A DNA stretch of 64,000 nt from Actinomycetota bacterium. Its GTDB lineage: Bacteria; Actinomycetota; Actinomycetes; Mycobacteriales; JACQDL01. This document shows, piece after piece, positions 59,863-64,000 of this stretch. The stretch is from positions 62,001 through 126,000 of the forward strand of contig JACQDL010000041.1 in NCBI GenBank assembly GCA_016201065.1. Direction: 5' to 3'. The first letter of the stretch is position 1. Each line of letters begins with the position of its first letter. The position numbers and the translations under genes were made by a program. The notes beneath the pieces were generated by a model. That model had not been told where the DNA came from. It saw nothing but the letters and a program-made list of their open reading frames with translations, and searched no databases.

Positions 59863-61049
59863 GCGTGGACCGCTCGATCGCGATCCGGGCCGACGGGGTG
59901 AGCAAGCGGTTCGCCGTGCACACCCGGAAGGCGACCAGCCTCAAGGAGCGGCTCGTGGCTCGGCGGCACGCCGACGAGCGCCCGTTCTACGCGCTGACCG
60001 ACGTCACGCTGGCGATCGAGGCCGGCCACACCGTCGGCCTCATCGGCGCCAACGGATCGGGCAAGTCGACGCTGCTGAAGGTGCTCGCCGGGATCCTGCG
60101 CCCGACCACCGGGACGGTCGATGCGCGCGGTCGGATCGCCTCGCTGCTGGAGCTGGGCGCCGGCTTCAACGGAGAGCTGTCCGGGCGGGAGAACGTCTAC
60201 CTCAACGCGTCGCTGCTCGGGCTGACCCGCCGGGAGACCGACCGGTTGTTCGACTCGATCGTGGACTTCGCCGAGCTCGGCGAGTCGATCGACAATCCGG
60301 TCAAGCACTACAGTTCCGGGATGTACGTCCGCCTCGGCTTCGCGGTCGCGGTGCACGTCGACCCCGACATCCTGCTGGTCGACGAGGTGCTCGCGGTCGG
60401 TGACGAGGCGTTCGCCCGCAAGTGTCTGGGGCAGATCTCCCAGTTCCAGACGGAGGGTCGGACGATCCTGTTCGTCAGCCACGCCCTCGATCTGGTGGAG
60501 ACCATCTGTGACCGCGGCGTGGTCCTCGACCACGGCTCGGTGATCTACGACGGCGACCCGGCGTACGCCACCGGGACCCTGCGCGGGCTGCTCGGGACGG
60601 ATCGCAACCCGGCTGATGACGCCGGCACGCCGGGCCTGACGATCGGCGGGATCACCGTCGCGGGCGAGGCCGGGGAGCCTGCGCGGGACGAGTTCGTCGG
60701 CGGCGACCCGATGGCGGTCCGGATCGTGCTGGACGTACGGGAGGACGTCGTAGGGTCGTGCCACGAGCTGGCGGCCGTGGTGATGGGCGCCGGCGGCCTC
60801 CCGGTCTGGGTCATGCGCGTCACGCCTGATGGCGGGCTGCCCCGGCTGCCGGGTCGTTGGACGGTGGACTTCGTGACCGAATGCCCCCCGGTGCACGGCG
60901 GGTTCCGGATCGCGGTCCGGGTGGCGGACGCCGCCGGCACGACGATCGGCGCCGCGCAGGGTGGGCAGACCTTCTGGGTGCGCACCGGGAAGCAGGGTGG
61001 CCTCGTCGATGTGCCGTTCCAGGTCAAGGCCGAGGGGGTCGAGTGGTGA
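59859..61049 (+). CDS. wzt: ABC exporter ATPase with C-terminal Wzt domain
   Basis: A 396-residue Wzt. The ATPase (about 1-250) has Walker A GANGSGKST, signature YSSGMYVRLGFAVA and Walker B DILLVDEVLAVGDEAFA. Residues of about 265-396 form a beta-rich Wzt_C-like domain. In O9a-type systems this domain reads the modified end of the finished glycan before export. GTG start in a GTGA overlap with wzm; GTGA overlap with the methyltransferase gene. This order makes the neighbour a strong candidate cap-adding enzyme. Confidence 0.94.
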   Translation: MSVDRSIAIRADGVSKRFAVHTRKATSLKERLVARRHADERPFYALTDVTLAIEAGHTVGLIGANGSGKSTLLKVLAGILRPTTGTVDARGRIASLLELGAGFNGELSGRENVYLNASLLGLTRRETDRLFDSIVDFAELGESIDNPVKHYSSGMYVRLGFAVAVHVDPDILLVDEVLAVGDEAFARKCLGQISQFQTEGRTILFVSHALDLVETICDRGVVLDHGSVIYDGDPAYATGTLRGLLGTDRNPADDAGTPGLTIGGITVAGEAGEPARDEFVGGDPMAVRIVLDVREDVVGSCHELAAVVMGAGGLPVWVMRVTPDGGLPRLPGRWTVDFVTECPPVHGGFRIAVRVADAAGTTIGAAQGGQTFWVRTGKQGGLVDVPFQVKAEGVEW

Positions 61050-61936
61050 GCATCGGTCGGCCGGACCCGCCGCAGCTCCCGGCGGAGGCCAGGGCGCGGG
61101 TCGAGAGCGACTACTACACATTCATGAACTTCGACAGCACCGCGAACAAGGACGGTCGCCGGCACTACCTGCCGTTCTTCGACCAGGGCCCGGTGCTGGA
61201 GCTGGCCTGCGGCCGTGGCGAGTTCCTCGAACTGCTCCGCGAGGTGGGGATCGAGGCCCGCGGCGTCGACAACGACCGCGGCATGGTCGAGCACGGCAGC
61301 GAGCGGGGCTTGCGGATCGATCTCGGTGACGCCACGGTCCACCTCCAGACCCTCGGGTCCGGCAGCCTGGGTGGCGTGTTCTGCGCCCACTTCCTGGAAC
61401 ATCTGCCGGCCGAGGCCGTCGAGGGGGTGTTCCAGCAGGCCGCGCGGGTGCTGCGGCCGGGTGGCACCTTCGTCGCCGCCGTCCCCAACGCGGCGAGCCT
61501 GTCCGTCCTCGGCTACGACTTCTGGCGAGATCCCACCCATGTCCGGTTCTACGACCCGATGCTGCTTGCCTTCTTCGCCCACCGCGCCGGGCTGGAGGTG
61601 GTCGAGTCCGGCGGCAACCCCAACAATGATCCCGGACCGCCACCGGAGCTGGTGCCGCTGGACATGACGGCCGGTCCGGCAGTCGGCGAGGCCATCCGGC
61701 TGCTCGTCCGGCTGGCGACCTCGATCTACCCGAACCGGCGCGTGCCGCTGGCCGGCCGGCGGCGGGCGGTGTGGCTGCGGCTGGGCGAGCTCGTGTCGCA
61801 GCTCGACCGCACGGTCCAGGAGTTGCAGCATCAGGTGTATTCGCTGCACGAGTCCCAGCGACGGCTGCTGACGCAGCTCTACCCACCGAATGAGGTGTAC
61901 CTCGTTGCCCGTGCCCCACGGCGCGCCGATGGCTAG
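61046..61936 (+). CDS. SAM-dependent methyltransferase with C-terminal coiled coil
   Basis: A 296-residue class I methyltransferase. Motif I is VLELACGRGEFLELLREVG; then FCAHFLEHLPAEAVEG and VLRPGGTFVAAVPNAAS. After the domain, residues of about 245-280 (LGELVSQLDRTVQELQHQVY and SLHESQRRLLTQL) form a likely coiled coil. The GTG start overlaps the wzt stop by GTGA. Plan and place recall WbdD-type chain terminators, which methylate the glycan end and use a coiled coil to set chain length. That comparison is inference. Confidence 0.9.
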   Translation: MSIGRPDPPQLPAEARARVESDYYTFMNFDSTANKDGRRHYLPFFDQGPVLELACGRGEFLELLREVGIEARGVDNDRGMVEHGSERGLRIDLGDATVHLQTLGSGSLGGVFCAHFLEHLPAEAVEGVFQQAARVLRPGGTFVAAVPNAASLSVLGYDFWRDPTHVRFYDPMLLAFFAHRAGLEVVESGGNPNNDPGPPPELVPLDMTAGPAVGEAIRLLVRLATSIYPNRRVPLAGRRRAVWLRLGELVSQLDRTVQELQHQVYSLHESQRRLLTQLYPPNEVYLVARAPRRADG

Positions 61937-63320
61937 CCCCGACGATGGTGCCACCGGCCGGCCGGCGGCACGCACCACGGTGGTGATCGTCAACTACAAC
62001 GGAGCGCACCTGCTGCCGCCATGCCTGGACGGGCTGGCCCGGCAGGACCTGCCGGAGGGCGCGTTCCGGACGGTGGTCGTGGACAACGCGTCGGTCGACG
62101 GTTCGCGGGAGCTGCTGGCCCGGGACTACCCGTGGGTGGAGGTCATCGCCAGCCGCACCAACACCGGCTTCGCCGGCGGCAACAACCTGGCGCTGCGCCG
62201 GTTGGACACGCCGTACGCCGTGCTCCTGAACAACGACGCGGTGCCGGAACCTGGCTGGCTGCGCACCGTGCTCGCCCCGCTGGAGCGGGAACCAGCGCTC
62301 GGTGCGGTTACTGGCAAGGTGGTGTTCGCCCCCCGCTTCCTGCGGTTGACCTGGCAGACCCCGGGTTTCTCGCCCGGCCCACACGACCCGCGCGACCTCG
62401 GTGCCCGGGTCTACCGGGTCGAGGTCGGTGACCGGGACGTCACCGACAAGGTGCTGTGGGAGCGGCTGACGTTCGGCCCGGAAGGCACCGGCGAGGGCCG
62501 TTTCAGGTGGACCAAACCGGGCGGTGAGCTGCTGGTACCGGTCCAGGACACGCCGGGCGATCTCGCCGAGGACATCAAGATCACTTTCCGGGTCGCTGCC
62601 GAGACCGTGAAACCGCTCCGAATCGCCGGACCGAATGGCACCGAGGTCCAGGACGAGCTCGGCACCGAACGGACCGACCTGGTGCTCGCCGTACCCGCCG
62701 GAACGGCGCTCGTCGACGTGATCAACAACGTCGGCGGGATCGTCCTCACCGGCGGCTACGGTGCGGACCGCGGCTTCCAGGAGGTCGACACCGGCCAGTA
62801 CGACACGCCGTGTGAGGTGTTCACCGGGTGCGGGAACGGGATGGCGATCCGGGCCACGGCCGGCCGCGAGGTCGGCTGGTTCGACGACGACTTCTTCATG
62901 TACTACGAGGACACCGACCTGTCCTGGCGGCTGCGCTCCCGGGGCTGGGGCATCCGGTACGAGCCATCCGCCGTGCTGCGACACGTGCACTCCGCCTCCA
63001 GCGTGGAGTGGTCACCCCGCTGGGTCTTCCACGTCGACCGCAACCGGCTGCTGATGTTGACCAAGGACGCCAGCGCCCGGCTCGCCACGTCAGCGGTGCT
63101 GCGCTACCCGCTCACCGCAACGTCGATCTTCGTCCGGGCGCTGCGGGAGGGACTCGCGACCCGACGTCGCCCCGCACTGCGCCCGCACCTCCTGCGGGTC
63201 CGGGTCATGGCGTCCTACCTCAGCCTGTTGGCACCCATGCTGGTACGGCGCCGCCGGATCGCCCGGCGCGCCACGGTGGCCCGCGACGAGCTGGAGCGCT
63301 GGCTGGCCGACCGCCGATGA
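61929..63320 (+). CDS. GT2 glycosyltransferase with inserted beta-rich domain
   Basis: A 463-residue GT-A enzyme. The N-terminal part (TTVVIVNYNGAHLLPPCLDG, VVDNASVDGSRE, YAVLLNNDAVPEPGWL) and the C-terminal part (GCGNGMAIRATAGREVGW, MYYEDTDLSWRL) match rhamnosyltransferase-like GT2 enzymes. Between them residues of about 145-262 are an extra beta-rich segment with GRFRWTKPGGELLVPV and IAGPNGTEV. The start is uncertain: ATG 61929 (8-base overlap with the methyltransferase) or GTG 61911. Confidence 0.88.
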   Translation: MASPDDGATGRPAARTTVVIVNYNGAHLLPPCLDGLARQDLPEGAFRTVVVDNASVDGSRELLARDYPWVEVIASRTNTGFAGGNNLALRRLDTPYAVLLNNDAVPEPGWLRTVLAPLEREPALGAVTGKVVFAPRFLRLTWQTPGFSPGPHDPRDLGARVYRVEVGDRDVTDKVLWERLTFGPEGTGEGRFRWTKPGGELLVPVQDTPGDLAEDIKITFRVAAETVKPLRIAGPNGTEVQDELGTERTDLVLAVPAGTALVDVINNVGGIVLTGGYGADRGFQEVDTGQYDTPCEVFTGCGNGMAIRATAGREVGWFDDDFFMYYEDTDLSWRLRSRGWGIRYEPSAVLRHVHSASSVEWSPRWVFHVDRNRLLMLTKDASARLATSAVLRYPLTATSIFVRALREGLATRRRPALRPHLLRVRVMASYLSLLAPMLVRRRRIARRATVARDELERWLADRR

Positions 63321-64000
63321 GCGCAGCCGAGAGAACCCCACCCGACCAACGAGATCCCGAGGGGCCGATGAGAGCGGCGATCTACAACCGGTTCTGGCAC
63401 TCGATGGGGGGTGGGGAGCGGCACTCCGGCATGATCGCTCAGGTGTTGGCCGCCGACGGGGTGTCGGTCGACCTGATCGGGCACACCGCCGTCGATCTCG
63501 ACGAGCTGTCCGCGCGGCTGGGCCTGGACCTGGCCAAGTGCACCCTACGGCTGGTGCCTGACCTCGGCGACGCGGAGCTCGCCCGGCTGTCGGCCGGCTA
63601 CGACCTGTTCGTCAACGCGACCTACATGTCGCGGCTGCGCCCCAACGCGCCACACGCGGCCTACCTGTGCTTCTTCCCGACGCCCTTCGACCACGACCTG
63701 CCGGCGTGGCGGAAGACGGCGATCCGGATGATCGGTTCCCGCCTGCCGGCCTCCGCCCAGAACCTGCACGTCCGCTTCGGCGCCGGCTGGTTTCCCCCCG
63801 AGGGGGGACGGCTGCGGCGCTGGACCTGGTCCAGCGGGGATGCCGTGCTCGCCATCGAGCCCGGACCGCGCCGGGTCCTGCTCGCCGATCTCGGCCGGGT
63901 CGGCCAGCCCGGTGAGGGCGCGATCACCGTGACCGACGAACACGGCACCGAGCTGGGGCGGTTCCGGGTGACGCCGCGCTTCCAGCAGGTTCGCCTCCCG
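63317..64000 (+). CDS. Glycosyltransferase with inserted beta-rich domain, 3' end outside window
   Basis: The gene is open to the right edge after 228 codons. The N-terminus, MRAAIYNRFWHSMGGGERHS (from the second possible ATG at 63368), is GT4-like. From about residue 155 the sequence GAGWFPPEGGRLRRWTW and VTDEHGTELGRFRV replaces the usual GT-B hinge and resembles the insert in the preceding GT2. The donor domain should lie past the edge. ATGA overlap with the GT2 gene. Confidence 0.8.
   Translation, partial: MSAAERTPPDQRDPEGPMRAAIYNRFWHSMGGGERHSGMIAQVLAADGVSVDLIGHTAVDLDELSARLGLDLAKCTLRLVPDLGDAELARLSAGYDLFVNATYMSRLRPNAPHAAYLCFFPTPFDHDLPAWRKTAIRMIGSRLPASAQNLHVRFGAGWFPPEGGRLRRWTWSSGDAVLAIEPGPRRVLLADLGRVGQPGEGAITVTDEHGTELGRFRVTPRFQQVRLP

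Overview
The window is very GC-rich with strong GC preference at third codon positions, many GTG starts and many GTGA/ATGA four-base overlaps between genes. It carries a mycobacteria-like core (mtrA-mtrB-lpqB, comF, hpf, secA; manA, SIS protein, manB, DUF3499, whiB2, fbiA, fbiB, manC, wbbL) together with a conservon. This points to an actinobacterial chromosome, most probably Micromonosporaceae (Micromonospora/Actinoplanes relatives). The family placement is inference. I saw no tRNA, rRNA, insertion sequence, phage gene or CRISPR array.

Layout. 1-4114 (minus): conservon genes, a NIT-domain sensor kinase, a Roadblock protein and the start of a DUF742 protein. 4597-8852: a lone WXG100 protein, P5C dehydrogenase, a secreted protein/lipoprotein pair and a DUF6912 protein. 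8909-17010: a WS/DGAT-like acyltransferase, a DUF6459-like protein, SecA, a methyltransferase, a NarL-type regulator, HPF and ComF. 17078-21131: LpqB, MtrB and MtrA in one tightly overlapped operon. 21272-30073: a membrane-protein and MoxR/DUF58/DUF4129/DUF4350/SpoIIM/RDD neighbourhood, interrupted by a fused AccD/AccA-type carboxyltransferase on the opposite strand. 30087-33382: a MerR regulator coupled to a long-type S-adenosylhomocysteine hydrolase, followed by a second, short archaeal-type one. 33591-35195: an acidic repeat-containing protein of unknown function.

35236-47235: the mannose-activation operon (ManA, CDF transporter, SIS protein, a small Trm112-like protein, ManB), then DUF3499, a zincin-like protein, WhiB2, a PAS-GGDEF diguanylate cyclase, the F420 genes fbiA and fbiB with a Nudix hydrolase, and an AlkA-type glycosylase. 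47219-64000: ManC and a large cell-surface glycan locus. It has a WbbL-like glycosyltransferase, two GT4 enzymes, a flippase-like membrane protein, a GT-methyltransferase fusion, a polyprenyl-phosphate GT2, a hexapeptide acyltransferase, a GT-C-like membrane protein, an ABC exporter (Wzm/Wzt), a methyltransferase with a C-terminal coiled coil, and two glycosyltransferases that each seem to carry an inserted beta-rich domain.

How the parts fit: ManA, ManB and ManC would supply GDP-mannose. The GT2 and GT-C proteins and the GT4 enzymes would build a mannose/rhamnose-type glycan. Wzm/Wzt would export it, and the methyltransferase next to Wzt is a candidate chain terminator. The most unusual features are this Wzt/methyltransferase/inserted-domain set, the tandem unlike SAH hydrolases, and several near-perfect 16-18 bp tandem repeats at gene ends.
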